From Membranipora membranacea (Eukaryota > Bryozoa > Gymnolaemata > Cheilostomatida > Membraniporidae), in the NCBI GenBank assembly GCA_914767715.1, contig OU612074.1:10636062-10700061 (forward strand): 64,000 nucleotides of DNA, given 5' to 3'. The notes beneath the pieces were generated by a model, which worked only from the letters and a program-made list of their open reading frames with translations, had not been told where the DNA came from and did not search any database. Numbering within the stretch: the stretch's first letter is position 1; each line of letters opens with the position of its first letter. Positions 23,140-36,000 of this stretch are shown here, one piece after another. A program made the position numbers and the translations under genes.

Positions 23140-24939
23140 TCAGTTGGCTATCGCTTCTGAGTCTTCTGCTTGGGGCGTCTGAAAGTTAAAAAATGGCACC
23201 AATTATGATTATGTTTTACTTAGCTAATAGCAAGGCATTTGCTGTTTTGTGATAGGTCTATTCGTTCAGGCAGACGAATAAGTGATGTTTACAACATTGA
23301 CACAGGAATCTACAACCTTCAGAAGGCTATCATGATTTTCCAAGATGTGTATGGGTTTGGTAAATTGCAGCAAACATCCTGGAGTGGGTTTTCCATAAAA
23401 TAATGATAAACATTTTCATACATTTTAAAATAAAGCTTTACCTGCATGTCTGGATTACTGTCTTCTACTTTAGCCAGACGATATGGTCCTCCTCAACCAT
23501 GCATTGATCGACATCTGCAGCCCCCGTCGCCTCCCCAAGATCCACCAATCTCACCATCTTCTCTAGGTCCACCTTCCCCTCTGTGAGTTCTTGTACCATT
23601 GAATCTTTGCCAATCACCTACTGGTCGCATACCTTCTCTGATTGGTTCAAGTTCCTCGCCGAGCTCGACATTATCTTCACTTTCTCCTTTTGGTCCATGG
23701 GATCTTGTACCATTCCCTCTTTGCCCATGTCCCATAACTCTCATACACCTTCTTCTTAATGCCATGAATTCACTTTCCTGCATATCTCCCTCAGCGCTTA
23801 GGTGGAAGGGTTTTGTTCCATTTCCTCTTGAGTGGAAGGGCCTTGTACCATTTCCTCTTGGTCCATGTCCGTTTGGTCGCATGCCCTCTCCTCTTGGCCT
23901 CATTCCTTCACCGTTCAGCATGTATTCCTCTCTATTGTGGCTTGTGGTATTTCCTCTCGGTCCATGTCCCATACGATGCATACCATCTCTTCTTGTTCCC
24001 ATTCCTTCACCAGCTTGCATATTCTCTCCACCATCTTTGCTTGGTCCATGGCTCCTGGTACCATTTTTCATTTGGCCATGTCCCATGATATGCATACATC
24101 TTCTTCTTAGTCCCATCCATTCACCTTCTGTCATATGTACATCTCCAGAGTGTCTTGTACCATTTCCTCTTACCTCAAGCCCCATCAATCTCTGTTCTCG
24201 TCTTGAATCCATATCTTCACTTCCTCTTCGCCCAAAAGGTCTTGTTCCATTTCCTCTTGCCTCATGCCCCATCAGTCTCTGCTCCCTTCTTGACTCAATA
24301 TCTTCACTCCCTCTTTGACCAAATGGTCTTCGGCCTGGTCCGCACCTACAGCGCCCTCTATGCTCTCCTTCACCTCTCACTCTCTCAGGACTCTCCAATG
24401 GTTGCTCTCCATCAACTTGAACTGCAGCTGTTTCACTTCCTGTGGCATCATTCTGCGATTCTTGGGCAGTCACGGTCAGACCTGTAAATAAATATCTTCA
24501 TATTGTCAAAGATAGTTAGCTACCTAATTTTTATGTGGGTATTATAATATAATAATTCACTTGGAGTACCGCAAAGATTTCTTAGAATAAAAAAATTACC
24601 AATACAAACGATCTCATAGTTCAAAGCCTTACAATAATGATGGATGGAATGTATGTCACTGCTGTATTGATCAATTGTCAATATAGATCAACTGATTCCA
24701 CCATCGCCTGAATGATGGTTGGATATGATAGGATATTTTCTACATTCTTAGCTCAGCATGGAAAGAAATAAAATAATTTTTTTCTACCTCGGTTTGCCTC
24801 TGTAAGGCTCTGAATAATGTTAGCTGAGAGACTAGGCGGCAGATTTTATTATTATAACAGCCAACTGAATTTAAAAAAAAGCAATAGCAAACTCACCGAG
24901 GACAGCCGCCAAGAAGAGGAACGCTATCAACTTGTTCAT
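23140..24939 (-). CDS. Family gene 4: secreted repeat glycoprotein with premature stop (343 aa)
   Basis: Coding exons on minus: leader 24939-24897 (MNKLIAFLFLAAVL plus one base), main 24481-23442, last 23178-23140 (TPQAEDSEAIAN, TGA). The frame is open from the ATG through CRCRSMHG. There a CGA Arg codon has become TGA at 23495-23493, removing the last 17 residues of the main exon and the 12 of the last exon. Splice sites and last-exon frame are still intact, so the change looks recent. The product would be 343 aa and keep all six cysteines, both 29-residue repeats, one HSRGNGTKPF repeat and 8 sequons. It may be a functional shortened form, a null allele, or a polymorphism. Minus-strand AATAAA at 23021-23016. 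Confidence 0.8.
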
Positions 24940-25093
24940 TGTCTGTAATGCAGAACGGAAAACTTGTTAGCCTAAATATAAAATGACTTATATCTTGCAG
25001 TGGAGTCATTGAAAAACAATAATGTTTGGCTTTCTATGGATTGCCATGAGCAGAAAATTGCTAGAGGGTAAGAAATAAATATATTTTGATTAA

Positions 25094-25227
25094 ACATACG
25101 TTTGTTCCTAAATCCTTATTAGTCAGAACCTAAGACTCAGCACAAATGTGATCTTATTCTGAGACCTTGGCCTTTTTATATGGGCCAGTTTCCATAGATA
25201 TACATACTAATCCCTTTGTTACCATGG
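25094..25227 (-). promoter_or_regulatory. Gene 4 promoter and noncoding exon 1
   Basis: On minus: GTTACCATGG-type motif at 25218-25227, TATA-like CCATATAAAAA at 25172-25182, noncoding exon ending AACAAAC at 25100 with donor GTATGT. The distal TGACGT-like block lies at about 25290-25313. Close to the gene 1 promoter in sequence. Confidence 0.55.
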
Positions 25228-26097
25228 GCAAGCGGTTGTTAGGCCCAGAATGAGTTTGCAGATTTTCTGTATACTCTACCTGGATCTGCAATTGATGTCT
25301 TGAGATGACGTGAATGATATTCTATTTTTGGCAATGCAGCCAACATAAATTTAGATCTTCAGCTCTTCAACTACTATCATTTCTGTTTGGTGTTTGGTGC
25401 TTATAACGATGTCATGCGTACAAGTTTTCCTGCATACATCACTTTGTTAACTTGGTTAAGTGTTACCAGATTAACAATTGATGTCTAATGTTGACGTACA
25501 TAAAAACTATCATTAGCGAAGCAGGCAACATGAACTAGTAAAATAATAAATGATCAGCCGGTTTCCATTTACCATCGTTGCTATATGATAATGTTTTTCT
25601 CATTGGTTATTTACGACAATATTCTTAAAACAAAAAATGTTTCCATGTTAGTGTTTCCTTCCATTATACCAGTTATACTTTCAAATTGTTGTTGCCAATG
25701 GAAATAACATGAAATATACCTAGAGAACTTTGTGTTTATAAAATGAACATGAAAATGAAAGACTGGTTGATGGGTTGGATATTTCTGAGAAAATAAATAG
25801 TTATTTGGTTTTGGATGATCAAATATTAGTGAAAATTGTATCAAGATTTACCATTATTATTGAAACGTGACTAGGGCCCATAGAGACAGATCACTTTAAG
25901 TGACCATATATAATAAGACCTATCTTTTTAATCACCATCGTTGTCGGTTATCCTTTTATTTTCTTGCTGGGTACACATTCTTCCTGGCATCCTGTTGTGC
26001 CAGTATCATATTGTAAAAGTTGGTGTTGCAAATGGATACTAGCCTTTTCCCAAGTGTTAACTACGTGTTATGGCTCTAAGGGACTTAATGTGCTTCA

Positions 26098-26854
26098 TAG
26101 TGATGGGCGAGTCAAGCTGGACGACTCGGTTGGCCGAGTTCGCTTAGGTCTTGGACTTGACTTGGACTTGACGAGTTTCCATTTGGTCGAGTTTGGTCGA
26201 GTTTGGTTCTGCACATGTCGGGACTACTAGCGTTGTAAATGGTAGTAGCTGGTCAAAATGTTGTCTACATGCAGACTCGAACCGGTGACTTTGTGATCAG
26301 CAGTCCACACTCTTACCCACTATGCCATGGATTTTATTTATATGAAGTCATAAGAAATTAAGACTATTATATTATGAAAATATAGTTATTAGTCATACTT
26401 TTGCTGCCATTATTAAACGGCTTACAACACTACATGAAACTGTCTTTAGGCATCTATAATTCAATAAATACTTGACAGAATTTGACGAAACTTGGTCTCA
26501 ACATAGTTCCTTTTTTCTAGGTTGTAAGTTACAAACTGATTTAAATGTACTATAAGCTGATTGGTCTAGTGATAGTGAATGAATATCCACTTTTCTTTTA
26601 TATTGTGATATCTGAAGAATGTTTGACATTTAACCAGTCCAGTCACCATTGAATGTACAAGTAGCTTGCCAGCGACCAATGTCCTCAGCTTTATCGATCT
26701 CAATCCCATGTATTATAAAATGTTGTCAGTCGTTTGGTATCTCAAATTTCTCCCTCTGGTTACGTCGCGCGAAGCCGACTCGGCTCAACTCGGTACTGGT
26801 GTGAGCCTGCTGGCTTGACTTGACTTGAGCTTTTTCAAATTTTGCCCATCACTA
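26098..26854. mobile_element. Non-autonomous hAT-type MITE, 757 bp, with 8-bp target duplication
   Basis: Ends are TAGTGATGGGC and its exact complement GCCCATCACTA. Flanks are direct repeats GTGCTTCA (26090-26097 and 26855-26862). Next to the ends are inverted runs of CAAGTC-type sequence (AGTCAAGC, TTGACTTGACTTGAG). No transposase frame. An 8-bp duplication with a short terminal repeat of this kind is typical of the hAT superfamily. The paralogous flank of gene 3 keeps the empty site at 20958-20965. Confidence 0.88.
26262..26332 (-). other. tRNA-like sequence inside the MITE
   Basis: On minus the segment reads like a tRNA body: A-box-like GGCATAGTGGGTAAGAG and B-box GGTTCGAGTC about 32 bases later, total about 70 bases. 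It may be a captured tRNA-derived piece (SINE head) rather than a working tRNA gene; a good acceptor stem is not obvious. Confidence 0.45.
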
Positions 26855-26862
26855 GTGCTTCA

Positions 26863-29508
26863 TTAGATGGTCAAGATTTATAATTAGTAGCCAATCATCA
26901 ACTTTGAAGCGGAGAGATTGTCCTCTCTAGTGTACAGGTGCTAAGACTCATTGTAGTCAGGCCCCACTCTATATCCGCTGGTAACCTGCCTACTCATATT
27001 CGAAAAGTAGAGGAGCACGTTTTTACTGCATGCGGGGTGCTCTGGTATTTTCAGTCTCTTCCACAAGGACCTGGCTAGGAGAATTGAGATGTCCACATGC
27101 ACAAGATCCTGTTTGATTTTCACTTTTTTGGTTTATTGATTCGCAAAGCTTGGAATTGTAATGTATTTGTTATTACAGGAGCAAATTATGGGACCAGTTT
27201 TATGGGACCGATTTATGGGAAGGTTCTCCTTTCGGGAATAGTTCAAATCACTGTGAAATCAAAGTGAAAGTAAAATTCAGGCTATAATAATATACACATA
27301 TTCTGATTGAATTACCCATCCTAGATTACTTTTCTTTTTATTTTATCATTATTTATTATTGTAATTAATGAACCAAATGGGATGGCGCTCTGCTGTTTTT
27401 TTTTTACTGTTTTACTGTCAAGGATCGAGCTAAAGCAGTTGAATAAACAACTGCTTTGAGATTCAAGTTTGAAGCAGTTGAACTACATGAATACTACAGG
27501 CAAAGCAAAATTATCCTCCAGATATTGAGTACCTGCAGTTGTAAAAAAACGTTATGAAGGATTATAACTGAGATCTAGAAGATGAGCTGCTGCATACAAA
27601 CATATAACAGGACTAATGGGATTAACAGCTTTGCTCTGACGCTCGAGATGATTATTGACGTAATATTGAGGTGACATAAAAACTTTAAATCTATCTTTAG
27701 TTGTTATTAGTACAGTATTAACACACAAATATCCCATCATTGTTCAAATGAATATTAGTTTGTATCATTTTTCTTTTTTTTTCCATTTATGTCACATCAT
27801 GAAAAACATTAGTAATAATTAATTGCGGCTGACAGTAAAAGTATATATATATTATAAATGAAGTAGGAACCAGCAGAGATGAAAGAGGTTCTAACGTAAA
27901 TAAATAGGTGGCACGAGGTCTACACAGCTTCCTGTGGAAACTGCTTAATCTAAATAAGCAATTAAGATAAGATTATCTGTTTTAACTTTTGGCATTATAG
28001 AAGTAGTAAAACTATTTGGTTGACAAATTAAAGAAATTGGATGCTTGCGGGGATAAAACTGTTGTGAATCCTGGTCAGTCAGCTCATGGCACTAATCAGC
28101 CTAAAGCTACCCGTCTTGTAACAGTGGTTCAACACATGATCTGAATCCTGATACAAATTATCTGATGTTGATAAAATTCATTTGCTTACAGTAGCTTCAA
28201 TATCACATTCAAAAGGATGTAAAAGTGTTGACCTGGCAGAGCTCATCTTCAAAATTATGTTGAATTTTTGAGTTAGTTCAAACAGAGGAATGCATGGAAA
28301 GGCTTTTACATATTCCATGTATGCCTTTCCCTGTTGCACCTTAATTATGCATGACCACCACAATGGCAGTTTTCTATTAAGCTTACTTTTAGGTGTTCAA
28401 TGCACCATCTTTGCAATTTTTTTAGCTGAGTTTCGAAATTTGGAACAATCCAAATGTGCTTGAGTTACCAAAGTAAAAAGTTACTGCACCCACACTGGGA
28501 AAAAGTTAGCCTCTCTAGGAAAAATGTAAATATTTTAATTGGACAGGTTTCTGGCGCTGTCGCTACGGTGTAGAGAGACTCATATCACAAAGTCGATACC
28601 CAGGCAACTTGGTTTACTGACCAATCTATAGTATCCTTTACCACGTTGGTGTTCCATTCTGATCACAAAATCCAAGAACTCAATTAAATTATAAATGGAT
28701 AGACTTGTAATGCATGAGCCCAACACGCAGTAGTCTGTCCAAAATCGCGCAGGTCAGGTGGCAACTCGCTCAGAGACAAATCACAATTTTTAGAGATACT
28801 TCAATTGTTAATGACGATACAACATACAGTAGTGCTCATTCAACTGTTCACAAAACACATGTCTTCAGCTAGAAACCATGAGTACGTCAAGCGCTGCTCC
28901 GAGGCCTCATTTTTCTCTGTTTGTGTGGATGCCGATGATTATTATTTTTCAGACACAAAATCATGCCAGAGGTTTTTTTTGATAAAAAAGTTCTTTCAGT
29001 CTTTTTTCCTTTATTTTATGTGATTTTTGAATATTTATGGGCTACTGTCTAAGAACTAAAATTGGGTCCTAAGTAAACGCAAATTGCAAGACGACATTAT
29101 TTTGTGGATAGTATTAAAAAGATCACAAAAATTGCTAAGATGAAAATTATTTTTTCAAAATTCGACCCTACCATCATGATGCTGTCCCCAGAGATGGTAT
29201 TGTGCTGCTTCCTTTAAAGTTGCCTTGAATTCATACTACCAAACAAGCAAATGATATGACAACTTGTAATGAAATTTAAGCTAGCTTTGAGCAATGGGCT
29301 ACTGCCCCGGCAAGGGGGCCGTCAGAAGGTGAGCAAGAGTCTTGGGGGCTCAGAATAGTCTACTGTATATGTTCTGCTATGACAATTGTGGGCCAGATTC
29401 GACGGTGAGAAGATTAGCCACTGCAGATAATAATAGAACATGATATACATATTTCAGGATTTATTGGATTGACAGGTTTGCTCTGATGCTTCAGATGAAG
29501 ACTGACTT
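26863..29508. other. Intergenic between genes 4 and 5, duplicated flank
   Basis: Continues the flank shared with gene 3 to about 27490, then runs parallel to 8500-10300 from the gene 1-2 interval. Dispersed GACGTAATATTGAGGTGACA-type repeats at about 27583-27690 and 29415-29530. No coding region is supported. Confidence 0.5.
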
Positions 29509-30937
29509 CAGCTTGAGGTGACATACATCGTGCAGTTTATTAATGACTAGAAAATACAGTATTAATGAAAAAACATCAAACCCTTGCTCAAATAGTGAAT
29601 GGATCGATCGAAATCCAACTAACTCTTATTTAATTTTGTGATGGATAGCAACATATATTATGGTTTGAAATCCTGAAATATTTTTGATACTGGAAAACTC
29701 ACACAGCTGAACCAAAGATCACAAACAATTACCAAATTTTATAAATATCTGGTGCCCTGTGTACACTATTGAATTTTGTTAGACATTTATATCTTTAACT
29801 ATCCTCTCATCTTTCTATGTAGGAGTATGATATAGTTTTAGATTCTTCTGAAGAGAAATCCTTGGATAATATTTGAGGATTTCTGAATACTCTATCGATT
29901 TCTTTGTAATCTTGGAATCATGATCCATACACGTGGTGTTGGATGGATTTTGTTTCCAGAAGAATTATCCACCAATATCAATAACAGTTTAGGCAAAATA
30001 TGAGCTATAATGGTACATATGGTGGATTAGAGACAATGTAGATTAATAACCCCAATAGGTTCAGTTTGAACATTGAACTTCTCTGAGAAGTATGCTACAA
30101 AGTACAGTGCCACATTGACATGAAACAGGAAAATATAGCCAAAATATAATTGAAAATATCAAAATTTCCATGTTGATGTTGAGTGAACACAAGTCTGACA
30201 GGCCAATTTTCATTCTATTTACTGACCTCCTTCAAGGCAGCTTCTGTTTTCCTTCTAATCAGTTATTGTATTCAGCAGAGAAACTAGACAATTAAATCAT
30301 TCTTTCACTACTTGGTAATGGTACTGGTACTGGTTTTGGTATTTGTTTATATTCAATTCTCTATCAAACCATGTTTCGATAACACTGAAATGTCGTGCTC
30401 GTTTTACTCAATATAAATGTTGCCATTGTTAAAAATCTGAAGAAAATCTCATTTTTGGGGATTATGAATACAGTGGAGCTCTTATCAACGCTGCTAGAAT
30501 AAATAATACATTGGTGTTTAAATTTAGCTAAGCCTCTATATAGTAGTAGGTAACTGCATTCTTATAATGGATTATCAAATGCCTCGAGCGGATTAATAAA
30601 AATTCTGATAAATGGTTTTTATTGTGATGGTCAAATTGTGGCTTCCATTTCTTTTCTACATCACCATGCAATCATATTGCATAACATATTTATCTCAGTG
30701 ATGATTTTTGACCTATATTGACCTATATTGACAATGTTTGAACACAAAACCTCCAGTTTCAAACCAATTTTATAGATTCCCAGTTTCATGTAAAAATAAT
30801 AGTCTAAGTCATAACAAATATTTCAACGTTTCATAATTTTATAATTTTTATATTTTAGTTATATAATAATCATTATAAACCAGTGAAAGTATAGTAATAA
30901 ATATAATCATTCTTAATCTTTGATTGCCAAGCAGTCA

Positions 30938-32679
30938 TCAGTTGGCTATGGTCTCTGAATCTTCTGTTTGGGGTGTCTAAAAGTAGAAATAATACCACCG
31001 ATCATGATTATATTGGTCTATCCAGTGAACTGGAAGGCGTTTGCTGATTTTTAATAGGCTTGTCCTTTTAGGCAAAAGAGAAGTGATGGTTATATAATTG
31101 ACACAGGCAACATGACAACCCCATCAGACAATTATTCTCAATGTTGCAAATTTGGCATTGGTTTTGCAAATTGCATGGATTTTTTTGAATGCATAGTGTG
31201 GGTGATTCATTACAATAAGATAAATTTATTGACACCTTTTATAATATAACTATACCTGCATATCCGGTTTACTGCCTTCCACTCGTCCCTCACGATATGG
31301 TCCACCTCTACCATGCATTGATCGACATCTGCAGCCCCCGTGGCCTTCTCGAGATCTACCAAATTCACCATCTTCTCTAGGTCCAACACCTTCACCTCCG
31401 TTTGGCCTATGGGATCTTGTACCATTGAATCTTTGCCAATCTCCAACTGGTCGCATACCATCTCTGAGTGGTCCAAGTCCCTCGCCAAGCTCGACATCAC
31501 CATCTCTTTCTCCTTTCGGTCCGTGGGATCTTGTACCATTCTCTCTTCGTCCATGTCCCATTACTCTCATACACCTTCTTCTTAATGCCATGAATTCACC
31601 CTCCTGCATATCTCCCTCTCCGCTTAGGCGTAATGGTTTTGTTCCATTTCCTCTTGAGTGAAAGGGTCTTGTACCATTTCCTCTTGAATGGAACGGTTTT
31701 GTTCCATTTCCTCTTGGTCCATGTCCATGTGATCGCAAGCCCTCTCCTCTTTGGCCCATTCCTTCCTCATTCAGTCTGTATTCCTCTCTATTTTGGCTTG
31801 TGCTATTTCCTCTTGGTCCATGTCCCATATGATGCATGCCATCTCTTCTTGTTCCCATTCCTTCACCAGCATCCATATTTTCTACTCTATCTTTGCCAGG
31901 TCTCTGGCTTCTGGTACCATTTTTCATTTGCCCATGTCCCATGATACACATACATCTTCTTCTTAGTCCCATCCATTCACCTTCTGTCATATCTCCATCC
32001 CCACTTTGGCCAAATGGTCTTGTACCATTTCCTCTTGCTTCACGTCCCATCAGTCTCTGTTCCCTTCTCGACTCAGAATCTTCACTTCCTCTGCTTCCAA
32101 AGGGTCTTCGGCCTGGTCCACACCTACAGCGTCCTCCACGCTCTCCTTCACCTCTCACTCTCTCAGGACTTTCCATTGTCTGCTCTCCATCAGGTAGAAC
32201 TGCGGCCATATCACTTCCTGTTGCATCATTCTGTGATTCTTGGGCTGTTACGGTCAGACCTTAAAACAAATACCCCCTTAATTTCAAAGATTGTTAGCTA
32301 CCTAAATTTTAGCTGATTGAGAGATGCATGACATTACCGCGCAAGTTGTAATTATTAGTCATCACAGTAAGCATCACATACAGTATTGATCAGGTGCCAA
32401 AACAGGTTATATAAGATGTTCTTTACAACCTTACATATGTGAAGAGAAACTGAAAGCAGTTTGTCTTCATGGGTGCGCCTCCGGAAGGCTAAAAGGAATA
32501 TTTGCTGAGAGATTGAGCACCCGTTTTGCTTTTGCAAATGACAATACACTCTCATTGCATGGACTTATCAAATATTATCATTTTGACAGTAAAATAGCAA
32601 ATATTGAAGATTAATTGAAAGCAATAGCAAACTTACCGATAACAGATGTCAGAAACAGGAACGTGATCAACTTATTCAT
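30938..32679 (-). CDS. Family gene 5: secreted six-cysteine repeat glycoprotein, short form
   Basis: Coding exons on minus: 32679-32637 (MNKLITFLFLTSVI plus one base, donor GTAAGT), 32259-31256 (acceptor TTTTAAG), 30976-30938 (TPQTEDSETIAN, TGA), giving 361 aa. Only one 29-residue repeat is present, ending RPFGQSGDGD instead of running into a second copy. Two HSRGNGT repeats follow. Modules a and b each carry an LRRRCM segment, and CxC pairs stand at both ends. I count 8 sequons. The usual AATAAA has changed to TATAAA on minus (30774-30769). It is head to head with gene 6, start sites about 4.2 kb apart. No lesion is seen. Function unknown. Confidence 0.88.
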
Positions 32680-32851
32680 TATCTGTAATGCAGAAAGAAG
32701 ATACTTGTTAGCCTAATTATAAAATAATTAATATCATGAGTATTGTGCAATAATAATCGAATGCCATGAGTAGAACTTTGATAAACAGAAGAAATAGTCT
32801 GTTAAGGACGAAATGACTGCCAATAAAGGAGTTAAAAAGTTTTTTATATGA

Positions 32852-32979
32852 ACTCACCTTTATTTCTTTTTGAGTATGAGCAGATGTCAGTTCTCAAAAC
32901 CAGTGTGATCATAACCTGAGATCTGGGCCCTTTTATTGGAGCCAGTTACCATGGCCACGTTAATCCCTGGTTACCATCA
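32852..32979 (-). promoter_or_regulatory. Gene 5 promoter and noncoding exon 1
   Basis: On minus: GTTACCAT-type motifs near 32970-32979 and 32945-32954, TATA-like CCAATAAAAGG at 32928-32939, noncoding exon ending at 32858 with donor GTGAGT. The distal block is weakened here to GATGAGGTGGGTATG (33039-33053), losing the TGACGT core. Confidence 0.6.
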
Positions 32980-33059
32980 GAAGCTTGTTTTTATGGTCAG
33001 TATGAGTTTGCAGTTTTGCTATTAACCATGATATCCTGAGATGAGGTGGGTATGGACTA

Positions 33060-36000
33060 TTATCGGCAACACAGACAACAATAATATAATCAGCAACAGT
33101 TCAGTTGCCGTTTTTGCAGTTAGACAGTGTTTTTCTGCATGTATTTTTTGTGTGAGGATATGACTTTACCATAGAATGCTTGTGGAAGTCGCAAGAGTCA
33201 GTGTGCACTGTGTTATTTGGGGGTTAAGTGTGTGTTAGTTGATGCTAAATATATACCTCTGATTTCTTTGCTGCTTGGAGTTATACTAGCATGAAAATCT
33301 CACAACATCTGTGGCTTGTCTCCATTTTACATCACATATATAAAGTCTGCATATCACCTGCAACCAATAGTTACAAAATGGTATTCACTGCAAGTTGGCA
33401 TCATACTAAAAAAAAATATAAAAGGTCAATAAATTGATTATTTTTCAAAAAGAATTCATTTAGGGACTGTTAGGTGGGAGCACCTTTAGCTCATTTGCTC
33501 ATCATCATATTATGTGTACTTTATGTGAGAGATTGCGGTTAAGTGAGGAAAAGCTTTTGATCACAATTTCTCCTCTGCCCCTAGCAAGTTCAATGGAACA
33601 AGTAGCCAGCATGGTTCAATGCAACTACATCATGCCTGCTGATAACAAAATCTTCTTACATGGTAGAGGCCAGTAGCGAATGACCATCCAATGTATCTTC
33701 TTGTAACAACAGGGAGCATGAGACTGCTGTAAGTTTATAACTTTAATCAGGTACTATTTTCCTCAATATATGGTTGAAGGAAAAGGAAAAGTTAAAGTTA
33801 TAAAATAAATGTCATCTTGCATCAGTGTTGGTATTATTATAGGGCTTGCATTCACCAGTCCAATGTTGTAAATTTAGTTTGATGTTTACCTCATTCTTTC
33901 ACTTTAGAATGAGTTTTTCATTTAAAACCATGAAAATCACAGGTAGTATCAAGTTGTCTTTGGATAATCCGAATCAATACAATGATATTTACAGGAGAGA
34001 AACCAGATAAAATTGTCAAGCTAAGTTTCTTGTTCTTAATAATTATAGTGAAACACCAAATGCGATCTTGTTGTGGTGTTTAATTCACTCTCTAACACTA
34101 ACACTCTCTAAGTTTTCACAAGGATCTATCTCAAACGGTAACAGAAGCTGAATAATTTTGAGCTTCTTTGGAAGAGATTGACCTGAAGTATGGCAATGCA
34201 TCTACATCAATATGATCCATATCAATTATCAGATACCTGATCGTGCAAAAATGCTGAATCATGATGGACCAGAGCTGAGATATAAGAGATGAGCGGCTGC
34301 AGATAATAATAGAACACATAAAAAACATACATCAGAATTAATGGGACTAACAGCTTTACTCTGACGCTCCAAGATGATTATCGACGTAAGGTTAAGGTGA
34401 CAAGGAGACATTATTCTATTTCTGGCTAGAAAAAGTACAGTGTTATGATTTAATCTTTAACTTGTTCAGACAGACAGTACGGATGAAGAAATTAAAGTCC
34501 AGCTTAAAACGAGAGGTTACAAAACTAGGTGGAATGGGGTTTTATTGTCGCCTGTAACATTACAGAAAAAGTCCGGGTCTATATGGGCAGCAGCCAGTTT
34601 TATGAGAACACCGTAGTAGAGGGTTTGTTGGTGCAGCCCATAATTTGTACAAAGGCATAATTTGGGTATTTAGTCCAATCCAAAACTTGGGTGAAGTGAC
34701 ATGTGTGTCATGTGCTTTATGGGACGTGTCTCACAGCACTACAAGCAGCATCTATGGTTTTGAGTGCTTTGTGACATGTCCGATACAGCACCTACCACAA
34801 ACCTGTCATCAGCAACAGTTTTAAGTGGCATCCAGGACAGCATACGGTTTTGTAATGAGCAGTGAAATGACTGGCCGTAGGCTGAAGGTGAGGCCGCGAA
34901 TGCCTGTCTCTGTTACAACTCACAAAGTATAACAATTATCACAATATGCGGTTTTTGTATTGGCTACAGTCTCGAATCCCAATTAAGAGTCCAGTCAACA
35001 TACTATGTGGGCAATGTATTTTTTTTATAATATCCTTGCGTGAGATAAGCAACATCAGGTTCTCAGCAGAACTTTTTCCCCTCAGTGCGCATCCAAATAC
35101 TGAATTATGTTTGGAAATGTGTGTAAAGAAGCCCCAGGAGTTGGCCCAAGTGGTTGAAGTGACAGAGCTGAGAGGGCAAGTGGTTTGATTTAAATATCCG
35201 CTGCACTTCATGCACTGATAGGTCGATTCTGGCCCCTAAGGTTTTTCTAACCGGATTTAGAACAAAGAGTAATTTGGGTCATTGATCGCAGCCTTGCCCT
35301 GGAGGATACCTATATTTTGCTGCCAATGTGGACTGTTGTTAACTATCTGATATGTTACAAACATTTACTCTGGTTGTTGATTTTTTAACAAGAATATCAG
35401 CCTATAAACATCTTGTTTCATTGATAAGAATAACGATATGATAGTTTGAATTCCCCTTATGCTTCTAACTCCTAATACTATACAAATACAAATATTATAC
35501 ATAGCTACACGATTTCATTGTGCTGCTTCCTTTACTGTTTCCCTGATATGAGATCAGCAACCGTCAATTGCTTTGACCAGCTTAATAAAAGTTCCTTGTC
35601 CTCCAGTTATTTGCTGGCCCTATTGACTTGCTTGACCTCTTTGAGACAACATCACCCTTTATTTAAAAGCTCCATCAGCTTCAGTCAAAAATTCACAAAC
35701 TTTAACTCAATATTTCTATATTATTTTTTTCAAGATAGTGCTTAGCGATAAAAAATCAGACATGGTGCATGACACCCATGAATTTGGAAAGCACCATAGA
35801 AAAGTGTGTGCAGACTACCTCAGAGGCTATCAATGCATCTCACTGTCAGAAGCAACAAAACACAATGTCACCTAGTTTTGTTTTTGTCTTTCATAGCTGT
35901 TGGTATGTTCTTTATTTGAAAAAGAACATGATACTAATACTGTACTTATCCCAGACAAGAATAGAATAATGTCCCTTTGCCACCTCAAATTTACCTCGCC

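Noticed and set aside
23599-24318. 239-codon antisense frame over gene 4
   Set aside because: A by-product of purine-rich coding sequence: proline/serine/leucine-rich, no start context or splice logic, and it mirrors the real exon.
26262-26332. Functional tRNA gene
   Set aside because: A- and B-box-like sequences exist but no convincing acceptor stem, and it sits inside a MITE; kept only as tRNA-like.
31210-31554. Alternative-frame proteins overlapping main exons (such as this one and 19338-19526)
   Set aside because: Shifted readings of the repeat exon; the in-frame protein has the conserved cysteines and sequons.
34131-34328. 65-codon minus frame found in three units
   Set aside because: Repeated only because the units are duplicated; it overlaps the dispersed repeat and has no protein-like features.
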